Positions 1 through 8,595 of a stretch of DNA of 38,803 bases are shown in pieces. The position numbers were made by a program, and so were the translations under genes. The stretch comes from Selenomonadaceae bacterium (GTDB lineage: Bacteria > Bacillota > Negativicutes > Selenomonadales > Selenomonadaceae), in contig JAFXNB010000035.1 in assembly GCA_017529935.1 (NCBI GenBank), positions 1 through 38,803 on the forward strand, in the 5' to 3' direction. Under the pieces are notes generated by a model that was given only the letters and a program-made list of their open reading frames with translations, had not been told where the DNA came from and searched no databases. Position 1 is the first letter of the stretch, and each line of letters opens with the position of its first letter.

Positions 1-1
1 C

Positions 2-1924
2 GGCGGCATTATGACCACGGGCGGCGGCGTCATGAAGGCGAGCAACTTGACAATCACCACGAGCGGCAATTCCTCCGCGCCGATAAGAACCGACCGCGGC
101 GGCGGCTCCGTCACTGTCACGGGCGGCTCCTACACATCCAACGGTTTAGGCTCGCCCGCTATTTATTCCACGGCTGATATTGTCGTTAGCGACGCTAGCT
201 TAACTTCCAACCTCTCCGAGGGCGTTTGCATTGAAGGTCAAAATTCCGTTGCGCTGACGGATTGCACGCTCACCGCCAACAATACAAAGACTAACGGCAA
301 CGCTCAATTCCTCGATGCCATAATGATTTATCAATCGCAATCGGGCGACGCGGCAAGCGGCACTTCTACTTTCTCCATGACGGGCGGTCAGCTTATAAAT
401 AAGAGCGGGCACCTTTTCCACGTGACTAACACGAGCGCAGTTATCAGCTTGAATGGCGTGACGATTGACGACAGCGGCGACGGCGTGCTCCTTAGCGTGT
501 GCGACGACGGCTGGAGCGGCGCGTCAAATATCGCTACGCTTAACGCCGATTCGCAAACTTTGACGGGCGATATTCTCGTCGGCTCCGATTCAACTTTGAC
601 GCTCAATCTTTCCGATTCTACGACTTTCACGGGCAATATCTCCGGCACGATTAAAAACGCCAGCGGTACTTCCATTTCAACCAGCCTAGGCACCGTCAAC
701 GTTACACTCGACGACACAAGCAAATGGTACTTGACCGGCGACACTTACATTAAATCTTTCAGCGGCACCGCCGCCAATGTCATCACCGGCGATTACAAAC
801 TCTACGTCAACGGCACCGCCTTAAGCGGCACGACTGAAATCGATGATACCGATTCAACAACGCTGACCGTGACGAATAACACTTCTTCGCCCGTGACGGT
901 CGGCTCCGCTGTCGAAACAATCGACGCTTCAGCCCGAACGACGGCAGTAAAAATCACCGGCAACGACCTTGACAACACAATAATCGGCGGCACAGGAAAA
1001 AATTCACTTATCGGCGGCAAGGGCAACGATTCTATCGTCGGCAATTCCGGCAATGATTATTTAAGTGGCAGTGCCGGCAATGATTCAGTCATTGGTGGCG
1101 CAGGTAATGATAAAATTTTCGGCTACGCTGGTAACGATTACTTAAGCGGCAGTGCGGGCAATGATTCAGTTTACGGCGGCAACGGCAACGATAAAATTTT
1201 CGGCTACGCTGGCAATGATTATCTGCGCGGCGACGCAGGAAAAGATTCACTCTACGGCGGCGACGGCAACGACAGCTTGAACGGCGGCTCTGGCAACGAT
1301 TATCTAAATGGCGGAGCAGGTGTTGATTCACTTAGCGGCGGCGCGGGCAATGATTATCTCTACGGCGGCGCAGGAAATGATTCACTCTATGGCGGCGACG
1401 GTAACGACACCTTGAGCGGCGGTGCTGGCAACGATTATCTGAACGGCGGCAACGGTGTTGATTCACTCATGGGTGGCGCAGGCAATGATTATCTCTACGG
1501 CGGCGCAGGAAATGATTCGCTGTGGGGCGGCACGGGCAATGACACCTTGAGCGGCGGCTCCGGCAATGATTCTATCAGCGGCGAAGCTGGCAACGATTCA
1601 ATCACTGGCGGCGCGGGCAAGGATTCACTCTACGGCGGCGCAGGAAATGATTCGCTCTGGGGCGGCGCGGGCAATGACGTTTTCATTTACAAGCCGAACG
1701 AGGGCACCGATACCATTTTTGACTACTCAAGCGGCGACATGCTCCAAATCCTAAACGCCGACGGCTCCGAGGGCGGCACCTTCACGAATTCCTCCTTTAA
1801 GAATAACAACTTGACGCTGGCAATTTCCGGCGGCGGCAAAGTTATTTTCAGCGGAGTCAGCTCAAGCGACACCTTCAACATAAACGGTACGAGCTATTCA
1901 ATCAGCGGCAGTAAATTAAAATAG
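2..1924 (+). CDS. RTX (haemolysin-type Ca2+-binding repeat) secreted protein, 5' partial
   Basis: Large secreted or surface-attached protein, probably a type I secretion substrate. The frame is open to the window edge; the first ATG is at 11 but in-frame codons precede it, so the true N-terminus lies outside. Counting from that ATG, residues 1-320 are Gly/Ser/Thr-rich with short recurring strand-like units (GGSYTSNG, CTLTANN), the look of a right-handed beta-helix. Residues 324-557 are 26 consecutive nonapeptides of the GGxGxDxxx type that bind Ca2+ in known RTX proteins. The block ends in NDVFIYKPNEGTDTIFDY, a classic RTX end cap, and the last ~60 residues would hold the secretion signal. 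No ABC exporter, adaptor or TolC gene is in the window. Adhesin or matrix role is inference; no enzymatic domain is visible. Confidence 0.85.
   Translation, partial: GGIMTTGGGVMKASNLTITTSGNSSAPIRTDRGGGSVTVTGGSYTSNGLGSPAIYSTADIVVSDASLTSNLSEGVCIEGQNSVALTDCTLTANNTKTNGNAQFLDAIMIYQSQSGDAASGTSTFSMTGGQLINKSGHLFHVTNTSAVISLNGVTIDDSGDGVLLSVCDDGWSGASNIATLNADSQTLTGDILVGSDSTLTLNLSDSTTFTGNISGTIKNASGTSISTSLGTVNVTLDDTSKWYLTGDTYIKSFSGTAANVITGDYKLYVNGTALSGTTEIDDTDSTTLTVTNNTSSPVTVGSAVETIDASARTTAVKITGNDLDNTIIGGTGKNSLIGGKGNDSIVGNSGNDYLSGSAGNDSVIGGAGNDKIFGYAGNDYLSGSAGNDSVYGGNGNDKIFGYAGNDYLRGDAGKDSLYGGDGNDSLNGGSGNDYLNGGAGVDSLSGGAGNDYLYGGAGNDSLYGGDGNDTLSGGAGNDYLNGGNGVDSLMGGAGNDYLYGGAGNDSLWGGTGNDTLSGGSGNDSISGEAGNDSITGGAGKDSLYGGAGNDSLWGGAGNDVFIYKPNEGTDTIFDYSSGDMLQILNADGSEGGTFTNSSFKNNNLTLAISGGGKVIFSGVSSSDTFNINGTSYSISGSKLK
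980..1681 (+). repeat. 26 tandem 27-bp RTX repeat units
   Basis: Twenty-six uninterrupted 27-bp units, each coding one GGxGxDxxx nonapeptide, most with GGC-GGC and GGC-AAC-GAT or GGC-AAT-GAT cores. Higher-order copies are visible: units 4-6 and 7-9 are near copies (81-bp period), and units 12-16 match 17-21 (135-bp period). The array probably grew by block duplication. Confidence 0.9.
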
Positions 1925-1968
1925 GGAACTCCTGCCAACAGAATTGTCAAAAAATTTTTGATTGATTG

Positions 1969-1998
1969 TTGCAACTTTGCCCGCCAATGTGTTAAAAT
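1969..1998 (+). promoter_or_regulatory. sigma70-type promoter for fba
   Basis: A -35 TTGCAA at 1969-1974 and a -10 TAAAAT at 1993-1998 with an 18-bp spacer, 67 bases ahead of the aldolase start. Predicted transcription start is near 2005, giving a leader of about 60 nt. It lies in the gap after the RTX stop codon. Confidence 0.55.
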
Positions 1999-2065
1999 GC
2001 AAGCGTTGTTTGGAGGGGCGAAAGCTCCGCGAATATTTGTAAGTAAATTTTAGGAGGTATGCTAA

Positions 2066-3067
2066 ATGCCGTTAATCACAACAAAAGCTATGTTCAAGAA
2101 GGCTTACGAGGACGGCTTCGCCATTGGCGCGTTCAACGTCAACAACATGGAAATCGTCCAGGGCATCACGGGTGCCGCTGCCGAAATGCAATCGCCGGTC
2201 GTGCTTCAGTGCTCCGCCGGTGCTCGCAAGTACGCCAATCATCAGTATCTTGTCCATCTCGTTCGCGCGGCTCTCGAAGTTAGCGACATTCCGATTGCTC
2301 TGCACCTCGATCACGGTCCGGATTTCGCAACCTGCAAATCCTGCATCGACGGCGGATTCACCTCCGTTATGTTCGACGGCTCGCACTATTCCTTTGCAGA
2401 AAACATTGAAAAGACCAAAGAAGTCGTCGAATACGCGCATGCACACGGCGTAGTTGTCGAGGCTGAACTTGGTCAGCTCGCGGGCGTTGAAGACGATGTC
2501 AGCGTCGACGCCGACAAAGCCCACTACACCAAACCCGAAGAAGTTGAGGAATTTGTTGCAAAGACCGGTTGCGACTCCTTGGCTATCGCTATCGGCACCA
2601 GCCACGGCGCATTTAAATTCACGCCCGAACAGTGCACGCGCAATCCCGAAACCGGCGTTCTTGAACCGCCCGAACTGCGCTTTGACATTCTCGCCGAAAT
2701 CGAAAAGAGAATCCCCGGCTTCCCGATTGTTCTCCACGGCGCAAGCTCCGTCATTCCCAAATACGTTAAAATCATCAACGACAACGGCGGCGCACTCAAA
2801 GACGCTGTTGGCATTCCCGAAGCTCAGCTCCGCAAAGCGGCTCGTTCCGCAGTCTGCAAAATCAACGTCGACTCCGACTTGCGCCTTGCCATGACTGCCG
2901 GTATCCGCGAACACTTCGTGCAGCACCCCGATCACTTTGACCCGCGCCAGTATCTCGCTCCTGGTCGCGCATACATCAAAGAACTCGTCGCGCACAAGAT
3001 TAAAGAAGTTCTCGGCTCTGACGGCTCTGCGGCTGCTATCATGGAACTCGCTAAAGAACTTAAGTAA
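2066..3067 (+). CDS. fba: class II fructose-bisphosphate aldolase
   Basis: Zinc-dependent aldolase cleaving fructose 1,6-bisphosphate to DHAP and glyceraldehyde 3-phosphate in glycolysis, and the reverse in gluconeogenesis; cytoplasmic. Family marks are the HLDHG segment (a zinc/active-site His block), DGSHYS, EAELGQLAGVEDD and GTSHGAFKF. At 333 residues it is of usual length for the longer class II subgroup. The start is fixed by AGGAGGT at 2052-2058, seven bases before ATG 2066; an out-of-frame ATG at 2059 is a decoy. It has its own promoter and terminator, so it is a single-gene unit. Codon use is strongly optimised: unlike most neighbours it contains no AAAATTTT-type runs, as expected for a highly expressed gene. 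A related class II sugar-bisphosphate aldolase specificity cannot be excluded. Confidence 0.93.
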   Translation: MPLITTKAMFKKAYEDGFAIGAFNVNNMEIVQGITGAAAEMQSPVVLQCSAGARKYANHQYLVHLVRAALEVSDIPIALHLDHGPDFATCKSCIDGGFTSVMFDGSHYSFAENIEKTKEVVEYAHAHGVVVEAELGQLAGVEDDVSVDADKAHYTKPEEVEEFVAKTGCDSLAIAIGTSHGAFKFTPEQCTRNPETGVLEPPELRFDILAEIEKRIPGFPIVLHGASSVIPKYVKIINDNGGALKDAVGIPEAQLRKAARSAVCKINVDSDLRLAMTAGIREHFVQHPDHFDPRQYLAPGRAYIKELVAHKIKEVLGSDGSAAAIMELAKELK

Positions 3068-3091
3068 AATTTTATCACTGCGAATTAAATC

Positions 3092-3124
3092 AACCGCTCT
3101 CAAAATTTGGGGGCGGTTTTGCTT
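3092..3124 (+). terminator. rho-independent terminator after fba
   Basis: AACCGC (3092-3097) pairs with GCGGTT (3113-3118), followed by a T-rich run. It sits 24 bases after the fba stop. Confidence 0.6.
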
Positions 3125-3142
3125 TGTACAGGAAAAAATTTT

Positions 3143-3170
3143 TTTACGTCGAAAATTTAGCGCGTAAAAT
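3143..3170 (+). promoter_or_regulatory. candidate promoter for the HAD-ispD-ispF-cysE unit
   Basis: TTTACG at 3143-3148 and TAAAAT at 3165-3170, 16-bp spacer. The predicted start would fall close to the ribosome binding site (GGGAGG, 3175-3180), so the leader would be very short. It lies between the fba terminator and the next gene, where a promoter is needed. Confidence 0.4.
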
Positions 3171-3187
3171 TTTTGGGAGGCGTTTCA

Positions 3188-3991
3188 ATGATTAAAATAA
3201 TTTTCTCCGACATGGACGGCACGCTCCTAACGAATGAAAATAAATTGCCCGACGGCTTCGACGAGATGATTGCCGAACTTAAAAGGCGCAACGTTATCTT
3301 CGCGCCGGCAAGCGGGCGGCAAATTTTTTCTCTATACCGTTCGTTCGGGAAGTATCGCGACGAATTTTTATTTCTCGCCGAAAACGGGACGCTCGTCATT
3401 TATCGCGGCGAAGAAATTTTCAGTTGCCCGCTCGGCGTCGAAAATGCCCTGAACGTTCTGGCGGTCGCCAAGGATTTTGAAAATATTTTGCGTGTCTATT
3501 GCGGCAAAAAGGACGCTTACATCTTGCGCGAACAGGACAAGCCCGAATACAAAATTGAGCTGGAAAAATATTTCACGCACAACATCACGGTTGACAGTTT
3601 CGCCGAAGTGGACGACGTGCCGTTAAAAGTCGCGCTCTTTGACCCGATTGGCAATTCCAAAGAAAATGCTTACGACAAGCTCACGGCGTTCCGTGACACG
3701 TTGCAAGTTGTTTTAAGCTCCGATTATTGGGTTGATACGATGTCGCCGAATATCAGCAAGGGCGTCGCCGTCAAAAATATTCAGCGCGTCATGAACTTCA
3801 AGCCGGAAGAGTGCGCGGCGTTCGGAGATTATCTCAACGATTGCGAAATGCTTCAAGCGGTCGGCTATAGTTTTGCCATGGCGAACGCGCACCCCGCTGT
3901 TAAAAATTTTGCGCGATTCGAGACGGCGAGCAATGACGAGGCGGGCGTTTTAGTCGGAATTCGGCGGCTGATGGCGGACGGGTTGATTTAA
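3188..3991 (+). CDS. Cof-type HAD-superfamily hydrolase
   Basis: Predicted cytoplasmic phosphatase of the haloacid dehalogenase superfamily, Cof/YidA type, which usually dephosphorylates sugar phosphates or flavin precursors. Motif I is DMDGT (nucleophile D8, acid D10), motif II includes ASGRQ, the motif III lysine is likely in ISKGVAV, and motif IV is FGDYLNDCEM. The length of 267 residues fits a type IIB cap. The ATG at 3188 is preferred over an in-frame TTG at 3173 because GGGAGG (3175-3180) sits seven bases before it and would lie inside the longer frame. Its stop codon directly abuts the ispD start, so the two are probably coupled. The substrate cannot be told from sequence. Confidence 0.85.
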   Translation: MIKIIFSDMDGTLLTNENKLPDGFDEMIAELKRRNVIFAPASGRQIFSLYRSFGKYRDEFLFLAENGTLVIYRGEEIFSCPLGVENALNVLAVAKDFENILRVYCGKKDAYILREQDKPEYKIELEKYFTHNITVDSFAEVDDVPLKVALFDPIGNSKENAYDKLTAFRDTLQVVLSSDYWVDTMSPNISKGVAVKNIQRVMNFKPEECAAFGDYLNDCEMLQAVGYSFAMANAHPAVKNFARFETASNDEAGVLVGIRRLMADGLI

Positions 3992-4678
3992 ATGGTTACG
4001 GCAATTTTCCCCGCTGCCGGCGCAAGTAAACGCATGGGCGGCGTCATGAATAAAAATTTTTTGGAGTTGGCGGGCGAACCTATTCTGCTTCGGACGCTGA
4101 AAACTTTTTCGCAAGTCGAGCGCGTGAATTTTTTAATCGTGGTGGTCGCGGCGCATGAAGTTGAAACGGTCGAAAAACTTCTGCGCGGCACGGCGGGATT
4201 AAAATCTTGGCGGGTGACAATCGGCGGGAGCGAACGACAATATTCAATCGCGAACGGCTTAAAAATTTTGCCCGACGACGCGGAAATTGTTTTGGTTCAC
4301 GACGCGGCACGCCCGTTAATTTCAGAGCGGACAATCAACGACGTAATCGACGCGGCAGAAAAATTCGGCGGAGCAATCGCGGCAGTTCCGGCGAAGGACA
4401 CGATAAAAATCGTCGACGCGGAGGGCTTCATCAAATTCACGCCGCCACGCTCGGAAATGGCAATCGTGCAGACGCCGCAAGGATTCAAGCGGGAAATTTT
4501 GTTGCGTGCTTACGATAAAGCGGCGGCAGAAAAATTTTTGGGCACGGACGATTCAAGCTTGGTGGAGCGGCTCGGCGTGCGGATAAAAATCGTGGCGAGC
4601 GATTATCGAAATATAAAAGTCACGACGCCAGAAGACATTCACGTCGCGGAAACACTTTTAAGGAGCGGAGATAAATGA
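3992..4678 (+). CDS. ispD: 2-C-methyl-D-erythritol 4-phosphate cytidylyltransferase
   Basis: Third step of the MEP (non-mevalonate) isoprenoid pathway: transfers CMP from CTP to methylerythritol phosphate. The N-terminal nucleotide-binding loop AAGASKRMGG is followed by K and the GEPILLRTL segment; VLVHDAARPL, AVPAKDTIK, QTPQGF and TTPEDI are all family signatures. At 228 residues it is a standard stand-alone IspD. It starts one base after the HAD stop and its own stop overlaps the ispF start by four bases (ATGA), so ispD and ispF are almost certainly translated together. Confidence 0.95.
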   Translation: MVTAIFPAAGASKRMGGVMNKNFLELAGEPILLRTLKTFSQVERVNFLIVVVAAHEVETVEKLLRGTAGLKSWRVTIGGSERQYSIANGLKILPDDAEIVLVHDAARPLISERTINDVIDAAEKFGGAIAAVPAKDTIKIVDAEGFIKFTPPRSEMAIVQTPQGFKREILLRAYDKAAAEKFLGTDDSSLVERLGVRIKIVASDYRNIKVTTPEDIHVAETLLRSGDK

Positions 4679-5145
4679 TTCGTTTTGGTATCGGCTACGA
4701 CGTGCACAAACTCGCGCCGAATCGCAAATTAATTTTGGGCGGCGTGGAAATTGAACACACGCTCGGACTTGAGGCGCACTCGGACGGCGATGTTTTGATT
4801 CACGCGATAATAGACGCAATGCTGGGTGCGGCGACGCTCGGAGACATTGGACAACATTTCCCCATGACGCCCGAATTTAAAAATATTTCAAGCGTCGAAC
4901 TTTTAAAGAGAACTTGCGAATTGGTCGCGGCGAAGGGCTATTCAATCGGCAACGTGGATTCGATAATCGTCGCGCAGAAACCGAAACTCGCGCCGCATAT
5001 TTTGCAAATGCGCGAACGGCTGGCAAAAATTTTAAACGTCGAACTGGACGCGGTGAGCGTGAAGGCAAAGACGGAGGAAGGGCTCGGCTTCACGGGCACG
5101 GAGCAGGGAATCGCGGCGTATGCGGTCGTTGCGCTCGAAAAATAA
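4675..5145 (+). CDS. ispF: 2-C-methyl-D-erythritol 2,4-cyclodiphosphate synthase
   Basis: MEP pathway enzyme that cyclises CDP-methylerythritol 2-phosphate with release of CMP; a homotrimer with Zn2+ in the active site. The metal ligands D9 and H11 (GYDVH) and H43 (LIHAIIDAMLGA) are present, as are the HSDGD loop and the C-terminal FTGTEQGIAA element. Length 156 is typical. The start overlaps the ispD stop by four bases. The intervening step (ispE) is not in this window. Confidence 0.96.
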   Translation: MIRFGIGYDVHKLAPNRKLILGGVEIEHTLGLEAHSDGDVLIHAIIDAMLGAATLGDIGQHFPMTPEFKNISSVELLKRTCELVAAKGYSIGNVDSIIVAQKPKLAPHILQMRERLAKILNVELDAVSVKAKTEEGLGFTGTEQGIAAYAVVALEK

Positions 5146-5160
5146 ATTGGAGAATCGTCT

Positions 5161-6021
5161 ATGAAATTTCTGTCTCGCATTAAAAAAGATATTCGCGTCA
5201 TCTTTGAGCGCGACCCAGCGGCAAAGAGCGTACTGGAGGTCGTCCTTTGTTATTCGGGGCTACACGCGATTTGGTTGCATAGAATTTCGCACGCCCTTTT
5301 TAAGCGCGGCTGGATAGTTTCTGCGCGGCTGGTGTCGAATTTCTGCAGATTTTTGACGGGCATTGAGATACACCCCGGCGCGACGATTGGCGACGGACTT
5401 TTTATCGACCACGGCACCGGAATTGTAATCGGCGAGACGGCGGAGCTGGGCAAGAACGTGACGCTGTATCAGGGCGTGACACTCGGCGGCACGGGCAAGG
5501 AAAAGGGCAAGCGGCACCCGACAATCGGCAACAATGTCGTCGTGGCGACGGGCGCGAAAGTTCTCGGCTCGTTCAAAGTCGGCGACCATGCCAAAATCGG
5601 CGCAGGCTCCGTCGTGCTTAAAGAAGTTCCGCCGCACGCAACTGTTGTCGGAATACCTGGGCGCGTCGTCGTCCTGCACGGCACTCGCGTCCACAACGAG
5701 GAGGAGTATCGCGAAGCTCTCTTGGAACTCTGCAAGGCTCGCGGCTACGACATAAACAATCCGAACGTCCGCGCAGAACTTTTGGAGGAAATCGACGTTG
5801 ATTTGAACCATGACATTTTGCCCGACCCCGAACGCGAAATGATTGAGGTTGCGCTCCGGCAAATTCAGCGATTGGAACGCCGCGTTAATGAATTGGAAAC
5901 GGAGCTTGCCGCCGCCCGCGCAGAAATTTCCGCCGAAGCTATGCGCACCTCGTCTTTGGAAGTTTCATTGAGCAACGGCAAAGTTGACTTGACTAAAAGG
6001 AGTGTTGAACATGAACGCTGA
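5161..6021 (+). CDS. cysE: serine O-acetyltransferase with C-terminal coiled-coil extension
   Basis: Acetylates serine with acetyl-CoA, the committed step to cysteine. Residues ~1-65 form the helical serine acetyltransferase N-domain; ~66-180 are left-handed beta-helix hexapeptides including [19 protein letters not shown] and [16 protein letters not shown]. The protein has 286 residues whereas many CysE proteins have about 220: the extra tail is heptad-like ([18 protein letters not shown]) and probably coiled-coil. GGAGA at 5149-5153 supports ATG 5161. In many Firmicutes cysE is followed directly by cysS; here a toxin-antitoxin pair lies between them, and the cysE end overlaps the antitoxin start by 11 bases. 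Confidence 0.93.
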   Translation: MKFLSRIKKDIRVIFERDPAAKSVLEVVLCYSGLHAIWLHRISHALFKRGWIVSARLVSNFCRFLTGIEIHPGATIGDGLFIDHGTGIVIGETAELGKNVTLYQGVTLGGTGKEKGKRHPTIGNNVVVATGAKVLGSFKVGDHAKIGAGSVVLKEVPPHATVVGIPGRVVVLHGTRVHNEEEYREALLELCKARGYDINNPNVRAELLEEIDVDLNHDILPDPEREMIEVALRQIQRLERRVNELETELAAARAEISAEAMRTSSLEVSLSNGKVDLTKRSVEHER

Positions 6022-6286
6022 ACTGAAAACCGTCCGCAAGGAAATGACAGCGGGCGACTTGAAAGGCATTATGGATTTGCCGAACTACGCCGACAACCAG
6101 CGCGTGGAGGTGACTGTCTATCCCACTGTCCCCGAAGAACCTAAAAAAATTTTGAGCGAAGAAGAAATCGCTGCCATTATGGACAGACTCACGGGTTGCT
6201 TGAAGGGCGTAGACCCGTCGAAAACTCTTGACGATTGGCGCAGAGAAAGGTTGGAAGAACGCTATGGCATTAAACTTGCTGATTGA
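6011..6286 (+). CDS. putative antitoxin of a PIN-type toxin-antitoxin pair
   Basis: A 91-residue protein, inferred antitoxin from position and size. It starts with a charged segment ([21 protein letters not shown]) resembling the short N-terminal part of antitoxins paired with PIN_3-type toxins, then has a helical, acidic C-terminal half ([19 protein letters not shown]) that could wrap the toxin. ATG 6011 is chosen over the upstream in-frame GTG at 6002 because AAGGAG (5997-6002) gives proper spacing. It overlaps cysE upstream by 11 bases and the PIN gene downstream by 23, the usual coupled order of antitoxin before toxin. I do not recognise a defined DNA-binding fold. Confidence 0.6.
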   Translation: MNAELKTVRKEMTAGDLKGIMDLPNYADNQRVEVTVYPTVPEEPKKILSEEEIAAIMDRLTGCLKGVDPSKTLDDWRRERLEERYGIKLAD

Positions 6287-6701
6287 TACAAATGTTGTTA
6301 TGGATGTCTTTTTGAAGCGGGAGCCCTTTCTTGCCATGAGCAATCGGGTAATTACGCTTTCGAGACGCTATCAGAACGTCAACAGCTTTGTTTCGGCGTC
6401 GACTGTCACGGACATTTACTACATAACCTACAAAAACTTGAAGAATCGTCAAACCGTTCGCGGACACTTTAAAGAGCTTTTCGAGTTCGTTGGCGTCGTT
6501 ACCGTTACGGACAAAGACATTCACGCCGCGTTTGATTTGAATTGGAAAGATTTCGAGGACTCCGTTCAATACGCCGTCGCCAAATCGAATAACTTTGACG
6601 GAATCGTTACGCGCAACATGGAAGGCTTTACCGACGACGCCGTTAAAATTTTTACGCCGGAAGAAGTTTGCGCACACGTCGAAAAAATTTTTAAGGAGTG
6701 A
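6264..6701 (+). CDS. PIN-domain ribonuclease toxin (VapC-like)
   Basis: Predicted Mg2+-dependent endoribonuclease of the PIN superfamily, 145 residues. The acidic residues expected of the fold are present: the N-terminal [18 protein letters not shown], a central DFEDSVQYA and the C-terminal DGIVTRN. This arrangement matches the PIN_3 group of VapC-like toxins. The internal ATG at 6264 is preferred to the earlier in-frame 6228 because the PIN fold starts immediately with ALNLLIDTN and the earlier start would only add residues inside the antitoxin gene. The stop is five bases from cysS, whose ribosome binding site lies inside the toxin 3' end, so the pair sits within the cysE-cysS transcription unit. 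RNA target unknown. Confidence 0.8.
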   Translation: MALNLLIDTNVVMDVFLKREPFLAMSNRVITLSRRYQNVNSFVSASTVTDIYYITYKNLKNRQTVRGHFKELFEFVGVVTVTDKDIHAAFDLNWKDFEDSVQYAVAKSNNFDGIVTRNMEGFTDDAVKIFTPEEVCAHVEKIFKE

Positions 6702-6706
6702 TTTTG

Positions 6707-8230
6707 ATGATTAAAGTTTACAACACGATGAGCCGCACGAAGGAAATTTTTAAGCCGCTCAAAAAAGGCGAGGTCAGTATTTATTGCTGCGGAGTGACGC
6801 CCTACAACGCGCCGCATATCGGCAACGCCCGCCCGTTCGTCACGTGGGATGTCATTCGCCGATTCTTTAAAAAGAGCGGCTACAAAGTTCGATACATTCA
6901 AAATTTCACCGACGTCGACGACAAAATTATCAAGACCGCCAACGAGCGGGGCGTCACGTGGAAGGACGTAGCCGAAAAAAATATCGCCGCCTATTTTAAG
7001 AGCATGGACGCCCTTAACGTTCGCCGCGCAGATTTTTATCCGAAAGTTTCCGAGACGATGGACGATATTATAAAAATGGTTCAGACGCTCCTCGACAAGG
7101 GCTTTGCTTACGTGCTGGACAACGGAGACGTTTTCTACAGTGTGGAAAAAAATTCTAGCTACGGCAAACTTAGCGGGCGCAAACTTTCCGATATGATGGC
7201 GGGCGCGCGTGTCGAAGTCGACGAACGCAAGCGGCACCCGATGGATTTTGCGCTGTGGAAGGCGGCTAAGCCCGGCGAACCGTCTTGGGAAAGTCCGTGG
7301 GGGCAAGGGCGTCCGGGCTGGCATATTGAGTGCTCCACAATGTCGCTAAAATATCTGGGCGAGAAATTTGACTTCCACGGCGGCGGCTCCGATTTAATTT
7401 TCCCGCACCACGAAAACGAAATCGCCCAAAGTCAAGCGGCTATCGGCGACGAAAATTCTTTTGCGCAATATTGGATTCACAACGGCTTCATAACCGACGG
7501 CAACGAGAAACTCAGCAAGTCCAATAAAGAAATGGTCAAGCGCAACAAAGGCTTTTTCACGGTCGAAGAAATTTTGGCGAAATATCCCGGCGAAGTCGTG
7601 CGCTTGCTTTTGTTACAGACGCATTACCGTAGCCCGCTTGAATTCAACGAGGAGCGCGTCAAAGAGGCGCAAGAATTTTTCGGGAAACTGGCTAAGGCTT
7701 ATTGGCAACTGGACACTTTAGCGCGGAAAATTCACGCGGGCGAATTCGTCAAAGATACGAGCGAAAAAAATTTTGCTATAACTGCCAGTCCTGCTTGCGG
7801 GCTTTGCGATTTGGGCGAGCGGCTCCTGTCGAATTTCTACGCGGCAATGAGCGACGACTTCAACACCGCGCTTGCAATCAGCTACATGTTCGAGCTTGCC
7901 AAGGAAATCGGTGGCTATTACGGCGAATACGCTGCCGGAAAAATTTTGCCCGTGTCGATTGACGGCGATATTATTCTGCGCGTCCGCGATATTTATCTGG
8001 ACATGGCGGAGATTCTCGGCATATTTGAACAGCCCGTGCCCGTCGAAAAGGAAAACGCCGACGATAATCCTGAACTTGTCGATATGCTCATGAAAATTAT
8101 TCTTGCACTCCGCCAAGACGCCCGCGCCGCTAAAAATTGGGCAGTCGCCGACAAAATCCGCAACGAACTCAAAGCGGCGGGCATTATCGTCGAGGACACG
8201 CCGCAAGGAGCAACATGGAAGAAAGCTTAA
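6707..8230 (+). CDS. cysS: cysteinyl-tRNA synthetase
   Basis: Class I aminoacyl-tRNA synthetase charging tRNA-Cys. The HIGH box is HIGN (residues 37-40), preceded by the zinc-site CCGVTPYN; WHIECS and HHENE supply other zinc ligands; KLSKS (residues 268-272) is the KMSKS loop. At 507 residues it is somewhat longer than the usual ~465, with extra sequence around residues 345-365. ATG 6707 is chosen over GTG 6698 because AAGGAG at 6693-6698 fits it. The end overlaps mrnC by 16 bases, the conserved cysS-mrnC order of Firmicutes. Confidence 0.95.
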   Translation: MIKVYNTMSRTKEIFKPLKKGEVSIYCCGVTPYNAPHIGNARPFVTWDVIRRFFKKSGYKVRYIQNFTDVDDKIIKTANERGVTWKDVAEKNIAAYFKSMDALNVRRADFYPKVSETMDDIIKMVQTLLDKGFAYVLDNGDVFYSVEKNSSYGKLSGRKLSDMMAGARVEVDERKRHPMDFALWKAAKPGEPSWESPWGQGRPGWHIECSTMSLKYLGEKFDFHGGGSDLIFPHHENEIAQSQAAIGDENSFAQYWIHNGFITDGNEKLSKSNKEMVKRNKGFFTVEEILAKYPGEVVRLLLLQTHYRSPLEFNEERVKEAQEFFGKLAKAYWQLDTLARKIHAGEFVKDTSEKNFAITASPACGLCDLGERLLSNFYAAMSDDFNTALAISYMFELAKEIGGYYGEYAAGKILPVSIDGDIILRVRDIYLDMAEILGIFEQPVPVEKENADDNPELVDMLMKIILALRQDARAAKNWAVADKIRNELKAAGIIVEDTPQGATWKKA

Positions 8231-8595
8231 TTAAAACTTTGTCGCCGCTGGTCTTGGCGCATATCGGCGACGCTTATTTTCATCTGTACGTTCGCACGCG
8301 CCTTTTGCAAGTCACGCACAATATAACCCGTTTGCACGACCTCAGCGCGGAAATTGTTTCAGCCGCCGCGCAGGCAAAGATTTATCACGCGATAGAAAAT
8401 TTTTTGACGGACGACGAGCGCGACACTTTCCGGCGCGGAAGAAATGCCAAAAGTCACGCGCCGCGCAAGGCGACCGTCGCCGAATACCACGCCAGCACCG
8501 GCTTTGAAGCTCTGCTCGGCGAACTTTTTTTGCGGAAAAATTTTGCGCGCCTTGAGGAGATTTGCGAGCTTGCTTTTAAGGCGGCGTTATCATGA
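8215..8595 (+). CDS. mrnC: Mini-ribonuclease 3
   Basis: Dimeric RNase III-like nuclease lacking the dsRNA-binding domain; in Bacillus it matures 23S rRNA. The protein has 126 residues with catalytic acids D19 (HIGDAY) and E98 (GFEALLGELFL), plus the conserved RRGRNAKSHAPR and EYHASTGFEALLG segments. The start lies inside the cysS 3' end, preceded by AAGGAG (8205-8210). In many relatives rlmB follows; here it is replaced by a short broken frame and smpB. Confidence 0.9.
   Translation: MEESLIKTLSPLVLAHIGDAYFHLYVRTRLLQVTHNITRLHDLSAEIVSAAAQAKIYHAIENFLTDDERDTFRRGRNAKSHAPRKATVAEYHASTGFEALLGELFLRKNFARLEEICELAFKAALS

Noticed and set aside
980..1681. CRISPR-like array
   Set aside because: Repeats are 27 bp with no spacers and code for RTX nonapeptides in one frame.
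2072..3103. 343-residue open frame on the - strand opposite fba
   Set aside because: It is a shadow of a codon-optimised aldolase with clear motifs; no ribosome site, and composition follows the antisense of fba.
6698..6706. GTG at 6698 as cysS start
   Set aside because: It lies inside the AAGGAG ribosome site (6693-6698) that correctly serves ATG 6707.
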